Of a stretch of 64,000 nucleotides of DNA, positions 25,210 through 34,167 are shown piece by piece. Source of the DNA: an uncultured Eubacteriales bacterium (lineage in GTDB: Bacteria; Bacillota; Clostridia; Lachnospirales; Lachnospiraceae); assembly GCA_900317515.1 (NCBI GenBank), contig ONHA01000021.1, positions 1-64,000 on the forward strand, given 5' to 3'. Under the pieces are notes generated by a model that was given only the letters and a program-made list of their open reading frames with translations, was not told the DNA's origin and did no database searches. How positions within the stretch are numbered: the stretch's first letter is position 1; each line of letters starts with the position of its first letter. The position numbers and the translations under genes were made by a program.

Positions 25210-26733
25210 TCAGTGCGTCTCGACGAACGCGCGGATCTCGTCGAGAAAGTAACGCCCGAAGCGGAGGGAGCGGAGGAGCCCTGCATTTTCCATGAGAAGG
25301 AGGTCCGGCAGTGTGGTCGGGCGGACGAGCGCCAGATCGTGCAGGGTCCGGTCGGAGAAGATCTTCCATGGAGGCGTGCCGGTCTCCTTTGAAAGGCGCT
25401 TTCGGAGGGCGACGAGCTCCCTGTGGAGCGCGGCGTTCTCGGTATCCGGCTGCACCCTGCGGGCGGAAAGCCCGGGGTCGGGCAGGCGGAGGCAGACCGA
25501 GCATTTTCCGCAGAAGGCCGGGGCGGCCTCACCGAAGGAGGTCAGCATGGCCTGCCGGAGGCAGGTCTTCCCGGCGGCGTAGCGCTGCATGTTCCGGAGC
25601 TTTCGAAGGCGGTAGTCCCGGAAGGTATTTTCGGGCCCGCGGGCTGTCAGAAAATGAAACTTCCGTATTTTTCCGCCGTCCTCGAGCTCTCCAGGGTGGT
25701 CAAGAAAGAAGCGGCAGACCGGCAGGTCCTTATCGTTCGTGAGAAGGATGCACTCCGAGGGCTTTCCGTCGCGCCCGGCGCGGCCGGCTTCCTGGTAGTA
25801 ATTTTCCATGTCCATCGGGAGATTGTAGTGGATGACAAAGCGCACGTCGGGCTTATCGATCCCCATGCCGAAGGCGTTGGTCGCGACCATGAGGAGGACG
25901 CGGCCGGCGAGCCAGTCCTCCTGGTTCTCCCGGCGGACCTTCTCGGGGAGGCCGGCGTGGTAGGGCCGGCAGGCGATCCCCCGACAGGCGAGCCGCTTTG
26001 CGAGGGCGTCCACGGTGCGGCGGGTCATGCAGTAGACGATCCCGCAGCTTCCCTTATATTTATGAAGAAATCCAAGGAGAGCCTGCCACTTGTCGGACGG
26101 GTGCTGCACCGTGAAGAAGAGATTCGGCCGGTCGAAGCCGGTCGTAAGGCAGAAGGGGGCCCTGAGGCCGAGATTCCCGATGATATCTTCCTTTACCTCC
26201 CTTGTCGCGGTGGCGGTCAGGGCCAGAATGACCGGGCGTGTCTTGAGACGGGCGGCAAAATCGCCGATCCTCCGGTAGGAGGGGCGGAACTCGCGGCCCC
26301 AGTGGGAGATGCAGTGGGCTTCGTCGACGACAAGGAGGGAGATGTCTGCATTTTCCGCATATGAAAGAAACCGGGGCGAGGCGAGTCTCTCCGGGGAGAC
26401 GTAGAGAAGGCGGAGTGCGCCTTTTGCGGCGAGGGTGAGAACCTCCTCCCGCTCGGACCGCGGCATTGCCGAGTTGATGAAGCGGGCGGGAATGCGGCGG
26501 CCCCGCAGCGATCCTGTCTGATCCTCCATGAGGGAGATGAGGGGCGTCACGACGAGGGTGAGGCCCGGAAAAATGAGCGCGGGGATCTGGTAGCAGAGGG
26601 ATTTGCCGGCGCCGGTCGGCATGATGCCGAGCGCATCGCGCCCGGAGAGGACGGCGCGGATGAGAGACTCCTGGCCGGTGCGGAAGGAGTCGTAGCCGAA
26701 ATAGGTCTTTAAAACGTTGTAAGCATCCTGCAT
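25210..26733 (-). CDS. recQ: RecQ family ATP-dependent DNA helicase
   Basis: This 507-residue superfamily-2 helicase has PTGAGKSLCYQIPAL (motif I), VTPLISLMEDQ (Ia), VVDEAHCISHWGREFRPSYR (II with the aromatic-rich loop), ALTATAT (III), ATNAFGMGIDKPDVRFVIHY (V) and QEAGRAGRDG (VI). Four cysteines follow in the zinc region (CLRQAML, CGKCSVC). An HRDC-like domain (ELVALRKRLSKETGTPPWKI) ends the protein. The winged-helix part of the RQC region appears short or absent. No clear ribosome site is seen; the start ATG sits in a hairpin. Confidence 0.92.
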   Translation of the reverse strand: MQDAYNVLKTYFGYDSFRTGQESLIRAVLSGRDALGIMPTGAGKSLCYQIPALIFPGLTLVVTPLISLMEDQTGSLRGRRIPARFINSAMPRSEREEVLTLAAKGALRLLYVSPERLASPRFLSYAENADISLLVVDEAHCISHWGREFRPSYRRIGDFAARLKTRPVILALTATATREVKEDIIGNLGLRAPFCLTTGFDRPNLFFTVQHPSDKWQALLGFLHKYKGSCGIVYCMTRRTVDALAKRLACRGIACRPYHAGLPEKVRRENQEDWLAGRVLLMVATNAFGMGIDKPDVRFVIHYNLPMDMENYYQEAGRAGRDGKPSECILLTNDKDLPVCRFFLDHPGELEDGGKIRKFHFLTARGPENTFRDYRLRKLRNMQRYAAGKTCLRQAMLTSFGEAAPAFCGKCSVCLRLPDPGLSARRVQPDTENAALHRELVALRKRLSKETGTPPWKIFSDRTLHDLALVRPTTLPDLLLMENAGLLRSLRFGRYFLDEIRAFVETH

Positions 26734-26747
26734 GGTTTTATGCAGGT
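26727..26747 (-). other. Hairpin enclosing the recQ start codon
   Basis: A perfect 7-bp stem, CCTGCAT-aaaacc-ATGCAGG on the minus strand, contains the recQ ATG in its 3' arm. No Shine-Dalgarno is visible. It may keep translation low; no test is possible from sequence. Confidence 0.45.
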
Positions 26748-26862
26748 GCGGCGCTTCTTGTATTATAGCACAAAAAGCGCGGGAAAGAGGGGCTGATTTT
26801 CGACTTGTTAGGTTTCGCCGGATAGTATAAGATGAAGGCAGGAAAAAGAGGGAGGTTATTGC

Positions 26863-27717
26863 ATGGCAAAGATCCTTAAGGGGGCGCCCGTCGCGGCGGC
26901 CATGACAGAGAAAATGAAAACCGACTCGGACCGGCTGCGTAAGGCGGGCATTGTCCCGACGCTCGCGATCCTGCGCGTCGGCGAGAGGGATGACGACCTC
27001 TCCTACGAGCGGGGCGCCATGAAGCGGGCGGAGAAGGCCGGCATCGAGGTGAAAAATGTGGTTTTTCCGGCGAACGTCTCCGGCGAAACATTTTTTAAGG
27101 CGCTCGAGGATTTAAACGAAGACCCTCAAGTCCACGGGATCCTCATGTTCCGGCCGCTCTCGAAGCACCTTGACGGGGAGAAGGCGAGAAAGATGCTGGC
27201 CCCGGAGAAGGACGTGGACGGCTGCACCGACGGGTCGCTTGCCGGTGTTTTCACCAACACGCCGCTGGGATTTCCGCCCTGCACGGCCGAGGCGGTCATG
27301 GAGATCCTGCATTTTTATGATATTGACATCAGGGGAAAGAGCGCGGCTGTAATCGGCCGCTCGCTCGTCATCGGCCGTCCGGTCGCGATGATGCTCATGC
27401 ATGAAAACGCGACCGTCACGATCTGCCACACAAAAACGCCGGATGTGCCGGCGGTGACGCGGGAGGCGGACATCGTGATCGCGGCCTCCGGGCAGATGCT
27501 GAGCGTGGGAAAAGAGTATCTTAAGGCCGGACAGACCGTCATCGACGTCGGGATCGGCTGGAATGAGGAACTCGGGAAGCTCTGCGGCGATGTGAAATTC
27601 GAGGAGGCGGAAACGATCGTGGACGGAATCACCCCGGTGCCGGGCGGCGTCGGCGCGGTGACGACCGCGGTTTTGTGCCGGCATGTCATCATGGCGGCGG
27701 AAAGGAGTTTATCATGA
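26863..27717 (+). CDS. folD: Methylene-tetrahydrofolate dehydrogenase/cyclohydrolase FolD, variant active site
   Basis: This 284-residue FolD-fold protein interconverts methylene- and methenyl-THF. Conserved parts are KDVDGC, the NADP-loop VIGRSLVIGRPVAMML, IDVGIG and the C-terminal ITPVPGGVGAVTTAVL. The catalytic region is unusual. In YERGAMKRAEKAGI, Tyr48 is present but the lysine normally four residues later is Ala52. The usual VQLPLP glutamine segment reads ILMFRPLS, with Phe96. In E. coli and human enzymes that Lys and Gln serve the cyclohydrolase step, so this protein may be dehydrogenase-only. It overlaps the FNT gene. Confidence 0.9.
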   Translation: MAKILKGAPVAAAMTEKMKTDSDRLRKAGIVPTLAILRVGERDDDLSYERGAMKRAEKAGIEVKNVVFPANVSGETFFKALEDLNEDPQVHGILMFRPLSKHLDGEKARKMLAPEKDVDGCTDGSLAGVFTNTPLGFPPCTAEAVMEILHFYDIDIRGKSAAVIGRSLVIGRPVAMMLMHENATVTICHTKTPDVPAVTREADIVIAASGQMLSVGKEYLKAGQTVIDVGIGWNEELGKLCGDVKFEEAETIVDGITPVPGGVGAVTTAVLCRHVIMAAERSLS

Positions 27718-28340
27718 GTTATCCGAAAACATTTGTGTCAGGAATTCTTGCCGGGATCGCGATCGCGCTCGGCGGCGTGATCTTTCTCTCGGTCGAGAAT
27801 AAAATGCTGGGGGCCTTCCTCTTCACGGTCGGGCTCTTCTCGGTGTGCGGCTTCGGCTTTCACCTCTTCACCGGCAAGGTGTGCTACGTCTTCCGGAATG
27901 ACCGGGAGTACGCGCTGCGCCTGCCCGTGATCTGGGTCGGAAACCTCCTCGGCACCGGCCTTGTCGCCGGAGCGGCAGCCCTGACAAGGTCGGGCGCGGC
28001 CCTCTCCGAGAAGGCGGCGGCGCTCGCGGCCGTAAAGAACGGCGACAGCCTCGTGAGCCTTTTCTTCCTGGGGCTCCTCTGCAATATTTTCATTTACATC
28101 GCGGTGGAGGGCTACGGCAAGCTGCCCCATGAGGTCGGAAAATACATGGCTCTCGTCTTCGGCGTCATGGGCTTTATCCTGTGCGGGACGGAGCACTGCG
28201 TCGCGGACATGTTCTACTTCTGGATGGGCGGCGCCTGGAGCGGCCGTGCGGTGCTCTCGATCCTTGTGATCACGGCGGGCAACTGCGCGGGCGGCGTGAT
28301 TCTGCCGCTGCTTCGCTCCTACACGGGGAGCAAAAAGTGA
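27714..28340 (+). CDS. Formate/nitrite transporter (FNT) family channel
   Basis: This 208-residue protein has six hydrophobic segments and FNT-type sequence: KTFVSGILAGIAIALGGVIF, LFTGKVCYVFRND (the omega-loop region) and LCGTEHCVADMFYFWMGG with the conserved His of the second half. Its start at 27714 overlaps the folD stop and follows AAAGGAG. It is shorter than FocA (about 285). Sitting between folD and formyl-THF cyclo-ligase, it probably moves formate for one-carbon metabolism; nitrite or hydrosulfide are alternatives. Confidence 0.88.
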   Translation: MSYPKTFVSGILAGIAIALGGVIFLSVENKMLGAFLFTVGLFSVCGFGFHLFTGKVCYVFRNDREYALRLPVIWVGNLLGTGLVAGAAALTRSGAALSEKAAALAAVKNGDSLVSLFFLGLLCNIFIYIAVEGYGKLPHEVGKYMALVFGVMGFILCGTEHCVADMFYFWMGGAWSGRAVLSILVITAGNCAGGVILPLLRSYTGSKK

Positions 28341-28882
28341 AAAACAAGCTTCGCCGCGAGAAGATCGCGGCCCGGGAGGCTCTCTCAGCCGGGGAACGGC
28401 AGGCAAAATCGGAGGAGATCGCCCGGCATATAGCGGCCCTGCCGGAGTTTCAGGCGGCCCGGACAGTGATGCTCTATCGGGGGATAAAAGGCGAGGTCCG
28501 GCTGGATCATCTCACCTGCCTTGCCCCGGAAAAGCGTTACGCCTACCCGCTGTGCCGGGACGGAGGGGAGATGCTTGCGCTTATCCCTGAGGACGAGACG
28601 GCGTTTAAGCCGGGTCCGTTCGGAATCCCGGAACCGGATTCCTCCCGGTCGGAGGAGGCTGAGCCGGAAGAGATCGATCTTGTGATCTGCCCCTGCACTT
28701 CCTTTGACGATGCGGGCCGAAGGCTCGGAATGGGCGGCGGCTATTACGACCGGTTTCTCCCGAGGTGCAACCGCGCGCACGTGATTGCGGCGGCCTTTGC
28801 CTGCCAGAGGGCGGAGGAGCTGCCCGAGGAGCCGCACGACGTGCGGATGGAGCTGGTGGTGACGGAAGAGGGAGTATTTTAA
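28337..28882 (+). CDS. fau: 5-formyltetrahydrofolate cyclo-ligase
   Basis: This 181-residue enzyme converts 5-formyl-THF to methenyl-THF using ATP. It has the N-terminal KNKLRREKIAAREALS, VMLYRGIKGEV, the central YPLCRDGGEM and the C-terminal GRRLGMGGGYYDRFL phosphate loop. The GTG start overlaps the FNT stop, with GGGGAG upstream. With folD and the FNT channel it makes a folate/formate operon. Confidence 0.92.
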   Translation: MKNKLRREKIAAREALSAGERQAKSEEIARHIAALPEFQAARTVMLYRGIKGEVRLDHLTCLAPEKRYAYPLCRDGGEMLALIPEDETAFKPGPFGIPEPDSSRSEEAEPEEIDLVICPCTSFDDAGRRLGMGGGYYDRFLPRCNRAHVIAAAFACQRAEELPEEPHDVRMELVVTEEGVF

Positions 28883-28895
28883 CTAAACCTGATTA

Positions 28896-28945
28896 AAAAG
28901 GCAGGGTGAAATGTACAAACAGTTTCACCCTGCCTTTTATTTTTT
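28896..28945. terminator. Terminator after the folD operon
   Basis: The stem AAAGGCAGGGTGAAA / TTTCACCCTGCCTTT is followed by a long T-rich tail on the plus strand. A-rich sequence on the other side lets it serve the convergent CotH gene as well. Confidence 0.9.
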
Positions 28946-28950
28946 TATGC

Positions 28951-31839
28951 TTACGCCGCGGTAAGCAGCCACTTCTGGGCCTTCGTCCCATTCGGTGTGT
29001 AGATCTGTACATTGGCGCCGTTTGCGTTCCTGCCGCCGGAGATGTCGAGAGCGAGTCCCGAGCAGACGCTGTAGATCGTCACGGTGTCGTCGGAACCTTT
29101 GACGAGGACCCACTTCTGGGCGGGCTTGCCCTTTCCGAACATGAACTGCTGTACGTTGGTGCCGGGCTTCGTCCCTGTGTTCTGGACGTCGAGGACGCGG
29201 CCGGACCAGGCGCTTTTTATGATGCAGCTGCCGTCGGAATTCTGCTCAATCGTCCAGAGGGCGGTCTTGGAGACGTTCGCCGTCCAGATAAGGATATTGG
29301 CGTTGTTTGCCTTGCTCGATCCGGCGATGGAGAGACCCTTGTCACGGTTTCCCAGGTCGCTCACGATCCTGTAGGTGCCGGAGACATCCGGAATGGTGCC
29401 GACAGCTTCCGGTACCCAGCACTGGGCCTTCGTGCCGTTCGGGGCATAGAGCTGTACGTTGGACCCGTCCGCTGTTCTTGCCCCGGCGACATCCAGCGCT
29501 TTGCCGCTGTTTGGATTGATGATCTCGATCGAACCGTCGGCATTCCTGCTTACCGTGAAGCGCTGTGCCCGGGTTCCGTTGCCGGTATACTGGCGGATGT
29601 TGGTCCCGTTTGTCTTTTTGCCGCCCTCCGCGTCGAGCACCTTGCCGGAGCGCAGGTTCCTGATCGTGTAGGTTCCGTCGTCGTTGCGTTCAAAGCGCCA
29701 GAGGTCCTCGAGGTAGGGGCTTGCCGTCTCGATCTGGGCATTTCCCTTGTCGGAGAGAGAGCCGCCTTTGATGGTGAGCAGTTTATTTGTATTCAGCATA
29801 GATCTCAGCCGGTAGACGGCCGACGTATCAAGCATCGGGTCGGTTGTGATCTTTGTACGGGCGACAAGTGTTCCGGTGAACTCGCCGATCCCCGAGAAGA
29901 TGTATGTGACAGAGGATTCGGAGACGGAAGTCTCGAGCGTATAGTCGATTCCCTCGCGGAGAGCCGTGCCGTCAATATAGAGAGAGGGAACCGGCGGCTC
30001 TTCACTGTCCTTGATCGCCTCGGGAGCGTCCGTGGTCCCGTCGGAAACGCTCACGGCGGTTTTTGAGAGCGTGAAGGTCTGCGCGGAGACCGGTTTCCCG
30101 TTTGCGCCGATGTCGGCATAGCAGATGGAAAGTGAACCGTCCCCGGCCTGGGTCAGGAAAAGACCGGTCTCTTTCGAGACGATCGCTCCGTTCTCGAGCG
30201 GGAGCCATTTCTGCGCATCGGTATTATTACGGGTGGCGTACCAGCGCACCGCAGCTCCCGAGGTTTTGCGTGCACCCGCTACGTCAAGGACATATCCCTT
30301 AAGGTTTGTGAGGACGTAGAAACCGTCGTCCGTGCGCTCCGCCCGCACAGGCTCGCTTTTGTAGGGACCTTTCAGGAGAGAGAGACCCTCCGAGACATAC
30401 GGAGTGCCGTAGAGGAGGTCGAAATATGCGGTACGGGAGCGCATATAGGATTGAACCGTGAGAGCTCTGTCGTAGCCGGACACACCGGGGTGCCATTTGT
30501 CGTGGTCTCTTGTGACGGCATCGTCCATTGAGGCTTCGCGGTACACGATATAGTCGTCAATGGCATCAAATGAGGAGCGGACAGAGCCTGTATAAAGGCT
30601 TCTTACGAGCTCCCGAAACTCCGGTATGTTCATAAGATACTCGTAGAGGGGGAACCAGTTTTTCGGCTCAATGGCGTTCGGCGCCTCCCGGGGATCCATA
30701 TAAGCCCAGGTGCGGAGCGGGTTGGAAGATTCCGGTGCGAACTTGCTCCAGGTGTTTCCGAGCGACATATCGAAATCCCACATCGGACCGGCGTGGATCA
30801 CGTCGTCATTGCCGTCCCTGAACATATAGCAGGAGCTTCCGAACATATCCTGGTCGCCGGAGAAATCGGAGAGCAGGAAGAATTTTGCAAATGAAACCAC
30901 ATCGGAAACCGCCTGTACCGTCTCCCAGTCCTTATCGCGGGCTGCATTTTCCAGCTGATTGTAGGCAGCCATGAAGTTATCGAGGACGGCCTGCTGTTCT
31001 GCGGGGTCATCGGAGTCGATGACGGTCTCCTTCAGCATGACCGTGCTTCCGTTGTCGGACTTCACATAGAGGTCGTCCGGGGTGTGCACCTGCTCGATCT
31101 CGACAAGGATGCCGTTATCATCCTGAAGCGGCACGGTGCCGACTTCTACCTTCCGGGTCAGGTAGTAGAGACCCTCGTAGACGCCGTCGAAGCAGACTTC
31201 GATGAAGCGGCCCTGCGGGAGGGTGCCCGGCATCCCGTTCTGGACAGCCAGACGGAGGGCAGCGTCATTGCGGATGTGCGAGAGGTCCGCGTAGTTGGCG
31301 AGAAGGATCCACTTTTTTGCCTTTCCCTGTCCGAAGAGCTCCTGCTTTTTGCTGAATTTGATCTGGAAGGGCTTTTTCGGCTTTCCCGCCCAGGTGGAGT
31401 TGCCCCGGCCCTTTACGGTTGCGTCCTCGTAGGAAGATGCGGAGCTTCCGTCGGAGATCTCGACGCCCGTACCTTCATATTTTGTTTCCTTGGAGCCGGC
31501 CTTGATCTCGTCCAGCGTCACCCCGTTCAGCGTGATATTGAGGACCGGCAGCCCGTTCGTGCCGTTCTCCAGGGCAACCCCGACGAGGGAAGCGTTTTCG
31601 GCCTCTTCGCCGGTAAGGAGCTCCTCGTCACTGTCGGTAAAACCGAGTTCGGCCTCGCCGACCGAACCGACTTCCCAGGGGGTATCGAGCTCCTCAAGTT
31701 CCTCGAGGATCTCTTCCTCGGTGGTCGGAACGGAGATCGCAATATCACTGTCTGCCGGAATTTCATCCGCAAGAAGGGGCGTCGTGCCTGTGAACAACAA
31801 AGATGCAAGTAACGTGACAGCCAGAAGATTTTTTTTCAT
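28951..31839 (-). CDS. Secreted CotH-kinase-like protein with ricin-type lectin repeats
   Basis: This 962-residue protein has a signal peptide (MKKNLLAVTLLASLLFTGTT), an acidic linker, then a CotH domain at about residues 85-480 with RGNSTWAGKPKKPFQIKF and the metal-binding GPMWDFDMSLGNTWS. Ricin B-like (RICIN) repeats occupy about residues 505-600 and 690-962, each with GxVLDVxGA and NGTxAQxW signatures. CotH relatives are atypical protein kinases; the repeats probably bind carbohydrate. AAAGGA precedes the ATG. It likely acts at the cell surface or outside. The target is unknown. Confidence 0.85.
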   Translation of the reverse strand: MKKNLLAVTLLASLLFTGTTPLLADEIPADSDIAISVPTTEEEILEELEELDTPWEVGSVGEAELGFTDSDEELLTGEEAENASLVGVALENGTNGLPVLNITLNGVTLDEIKAGSKETKYEGTGVEISDGSSASSYEDATVKGRGNSTWAGKPKKPFQIKFSKKQELFGQGKAKKWILLANYADLSHIRNDAALRLAVQNGMPGTLPQGRFIEVCFDGVYEGLYYLTRKVEVGTVPLQDDNGILVEIEQVHTPDDLYVKSDNGSTVMLKETVIDSDDPAEQQAVLDNFMAAYNQLENAARDKDWETVQAVSDVVSFAKFFLLSDFSGDQDMFGSSCYMFRDGNDDVIHAGPMWDFDMSLGNTWSKFAPESSNPLRTWAYMDPREAPNAIEPKNWFPLYEYLMNIPEFRELVRSLYTGSVRSSFDAIDDYIVYREASMDDAVTRDHDKWHPGVSGYDRALTVQSYMRSRTAYFDLLYGTPYVSEGLSLLKGPYKSEPVRAERTDDGFYVLTNLKGYVLDVAGARKTSGAAVRWYATRNNTDAQKWLPLENGAIVSKETGLFLTQAGDGSLSICYADIGANGKPVSAQTFTLSKTAVSVSDGTTDAPEAIKDSEEPPVPSLYIDGTALREGIDYTLETSVSESSVTYIFSGIGEFTGTLVARTKITTDPMLDTSAVYRLRSMLNTNKLLTIKGGSLSDKGNAQIETASPYLEDLWRFERNDDGTYTIRNLRSGKVLDAEGGKKTNGTNIRQYTGNGTRAQRFTVSRNADGSIEIINPNSGKALDVAGARTADGSNVQLYAPNGTKAQCWVPEAVGTIPDVSGTYRIVSDLGNRDKGLSIAGSSKANNANILIWTANVSKTALWTIEQNSDGSCIIKSAWSGRVLDVQNTGTKPGTNVQQFMFGKGKPAQKWVLVKGSDDTVTIYSVCSGLALDISGGRNANGANVQIYTPNGTKAQKWLLTAA

Positions 31840-31974
31840 ATATTCCTTTTTCCTTTAGGTGTTGTGAATGTTTTGGAAGGGATACATTAAATGAAGTTCC
31901 TTTATTATGCCCCATCCGGTCCTTAATTACAAGAGCAAAAAAGAAGCGGTCCTGACGGACCGGCTGCAGGGACA

Positions 31975-32010
31975 TAAAAAAGACCGGCGCTCCCTCACGC
32001 CGGTCTCTTT
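31975..32010 (-). terminator. Terminator after the 27-residue ORF
   Basis: The stem GACCGGCG...CGCCGGTC reads on the minus strand into TTTTTT. It isolates the small ORF from the CotH gene that follows. From 31840 to 31974 I see nothing else. Confidence 0.75.
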
Positions 32011-32038
32011 CACGTTTATTTACCCTTCTTTTCAGGTA

Positions 32039-32122
32039 TTATTTCAGTCTGTAGTCGTAGATGTGATACCTCTCGACGTAGTCGAAATACTCCTGAAGAA
32101 TTCTCATAAGTTTCTTTTTCAT
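32039..32122 (-). CDS. Candidate 27-residue peptide, aromatic and basic
   Basis: An ATG at 32122 with GGGGAG seven bases upstream opens a 27-codon frame ending in TAA. The peptide begins MKKKLMRILQEYFDYVER and ends in YDYRLK, with six aromatic residues and basic ends. A terminator follows about 28 bases after the stop. Ribosome site, short frame and terminator together suggest a real mini-gene, too short for normal gene finders. I know no family for it. The upstream 32123-32263 holds no clear promoter on this strand. Confidence 0.5.
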   Translation of the reverse strand: MKKKLMRILQEYFDYVERYHIYDYRLK

Positions 32123-32263
32123 AATGTTACTCCCCTTTCTGTCCGGCGGGATTTCTTTCGTTCCCTTCGGACAAGCAGTGTTATACATCAAACGCCCCCG
32201 CCTGTCCCGCCAAATGGAAACAAAAAGTGGTCAAATCTTGCAAACCGGTTCGGCTCTTTAGGC

Positions 32264-32292
32264 TTGCCTTTTGGGGCCGCAGGGTGTATAAA
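32264..32292 (+). promoter_or_regulatory. pncB promoter
   Basis: TTGCCT (32264-32269) and TATAAA (32287-32292) are 17 bases apart, about 38 bases before the pncB ATG. Confidence 0.65.
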
Positions 32293-32329
32293 TTTCTTAA
32301 TAACCTTATAAAAATGAAAGGAGGCAGCC

Positions 32330-33805
32330 ATGAGAGCTTCAAATCTCACGCTTCTCACCGATCTCTACGAACTGACCATGATGCAGGGCTATTTTAAGAA
32401 TCCGACCGATCAGGTCGTCGTCTTTGACGCATTTTACCGCAAGAATCCCTGCGACGGCGGGTACGCGATCTGCTGTGGGCTGAACGACGTCATTGATTAC
32501 ATCAAGAATCTGCATTTTACATATGAGGATATCCAGTACTTAAAGAGCCTCAATATGTTTGAGGAGGATTTCCTCGAGTATCTGAAAGGGTTTCATTTTA
32601 CGGGAGACATCTGGGGAATCCCGGAAGGCACGGTCATTTTCCCGCGTGAGCCCATGCTGAAGGTCATCGCGCCGATCAGCGAGGCCCAGCTCATCGAGAC
32701 GGCTGTTCTGAACCTTTTAAACCACCAGTCCCTGATCGCGACCAAGGCCGCCCGCGTCTGCTATGCGGCCAAGGGCGACGGCGTCATGGAGTTCGGACTC
32801 CGGCGCGCCCAGGGGCCGGACGCGGGTATCTACGGTGCGCGGGCCGCGGTCATCGCGGGCTGCGTCGGCACCTCCAACGTCCTTGCCGGCACGATGTTCA
32901 ACATCCCGGTGCTCGGGACCCACGCCCACAGCTGGATCATGAGCTTCCCGAGCGAGTACGAGGCTTTCAAGGCCTACGCAAAGATCTATCCGAATGCCTG
33001 CACGCTGCTCGTGGACACCTACGATGTCTTAGGTTCCGGCGTCCCGAACGCGATCCGGGTCTTTAAGGAAATGCGCGAGGAAGGCATCAAGCTGACTAAA
33101 TACGGCATCCGCATCGACTCGGGCGACCTTGCCTACCTCTCGAAGCAGGCCTACAGGATGCTGTGCGATGCGGGCTTCCCGGATGCGATCATCTCCGCGT
33201 CCTCGGACCTCGACGAGTACCTCATCGACTCCCTGAAGCAGCAGGGCGCGAAGATCAATTCCTGGGGCGTCGGCACCAACCTGATCACGGCCAAGGACAA
33301 CCCTGCGTTCGGCGGCGTCTACAAGCTGGCGGCGGTCAAAAACAGCGGCGATAAGGAGTTCACCCCGAAGATCAAGCTCTCGGAGAACACCGAGAAGGTC
33401 ACGAATCCGGGAAATAAAAAGATCGTCCGAATCTACGACAAGGAGAGCGGCAAGATCCGCGCCGACCTCATCTGCCTCGACGAGGAGACCTTCGATGAAA
33501 ATGAAGACATGATCATCTTCGATCCGATCGAGACCTGGAAGAAGACCAGGATCAAAGCCGGCACCTACACGCTCCGCGAGATCATGGTGCAGGTCTTCAG
33601 GCACGGCGAGTGCGTCTACGAGGAGACCGCCTCGACGATGGAGATCCGCAAACGGTGCCTTGAGGAGCAGGATACGCTCTGGGACGAGACCCGGAGACTT
33701 GTGAACCCGCACCAGATGTACGTGGACCTTTCGGATGAGCTTTATAAGATGAAGAGCGAGCTCCTCGAGAGGCTCAGCATGGAGCAGCTGGACAGAGAAG
33801 AGTAA
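32330..33805 (+). CDS. pncB: Nicotinate phosphoribosyltransferase
   Basis: This 491-residue enzyme makes nicotinate mononucleotide from nicotinate and PRPP, the first step of NAD salvage. It has LLTDLYELTMMQGYF at the start, EFGLRRAQGPDAGIYGARAA with the substrate-binding arginines, the autophosphorylated His region GTHAHSWIM and GIRIDSGDLAYLS. AGGAGG lies before the ATG. The last 54 bases before its final codons are repeated perfectly at 34237. Confidence 0.95.
   Translation: MRASNLTLLTDLYELTMMQGYFKNPTDQVVVFDAFYRKNPCDGGYAICCGLNDVIDYIKNLHFTYEDIQYLKSLNMFEEDFLEYLKGFHFTGDIWGIPEGTVIFPREPMLKVIAPISEAQLIETAVLNLLNHQSLIATKAARVCYAAKGDGVMEFGLRRAQGPDAGIYGARAAVIAGCVGTSNVLAGTMFNIPVLGTHAHSWIMSFPSEYEAFKAYAKIYPNACTLLVDTYDVLGSGVPNAIRVFKEMREEGIKLTKYGIRIDSGDLAYLSKQAYRMLCDAGFPDAIISASSDLDEYLIDSLKQQGAKINSWGVGTNLITAKDNPAFGGVYKLAAVKNSGDKEFTPKIKLSENTEKVTNPGNKKIVRIYDKESGKIRADLICLDEETFDENEDMIIFDPIETWKKTRIKAGTYTLREIMVQVFRHGECVYEETASTMEIRKRCLEEQDTLWDETRRLVNPHQMYVDLSDELYKMKSELLERLSMEQLDREE
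33741..33794 (+). repeat. 54-bp direct repeat, copy 1 (pncB 3' end)
   Basis: This stretch, from TTTATAAGATGAAGAG to GCAGCTGGACA, is identical base for base to 34237-34290. It encodes the C-terminal YKMKSELLERLSMEQLD of PncB. Confidence 0.95.
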
Positions 33806-33821
33806 AAAGGAGGAGACAGCT

Positions 33822-34145
33822 ATGCTGACCGTGAACCTTCGCTACACCGGAAAAGACGGGGCTGCCCGCAGGTTCGCCGAGGAGATGACCTCCTCCGGCA
33901 CCGTGGCGGCGATCCGGGCCGAGGCCGGAAACCTGCGCTATGAGTACTATCTCTCCATGGAGGATCCGGAGACGGTTCTCCTCATTGACAGCTGGGAAAA
34001 CCAGGAGGCCATCGACGTGCATCACGCGAGCCCGATGATGGGGACGATTGCGCGCCTGCGCGAAAAGTACGATCTTCACATGACGGTGGAGCGCTTCACC
34101 GGGATCGAGGATAACCCGGAGGATGCGAAATTCATCAGAAAGTAA
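33822..34145 (+). CDS. Antibiotic biosynthesis monooxygenase (ABM)-domain protein
   Basis: This 107-residue protein of the dimeric ferredoxin-like ABM fold resembles YgiN/LsrG-type small monooxygenases. It has an N-terminal beta strand MLTVNLRYTG, central NLRYEYYLSMEDPETVLLID, SWENQEAIDVHHASPMM and a closing MTVERFTG strand. Its role may be quinol oxidation or detoxification; the substrate is unknown. It lies between two copies of a 54-bp repeat, which suggests it was inserted after pncB. Confidence 0.85.
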   Translation: MLTVNLRYTGKDGAARRFAEEMTSSGTVAAIRAEAGNLRYEYYLSMEDPETVLLIDSWENQEAIDVHHASPMMGTIARLREKYDLHMTVERFTGIEDNPEDAKFIRK

Positions 34146-34167
34146 TTAAAAAAGGATTCTTCAGTCA

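Noticed and set aside
32123-32263. A second small ORF or riboswitch upstream of pncB
   Set aside because: No frame with a ribosome site and no convincing conserved structure is visible; only the pncB promoter further on can be supported.
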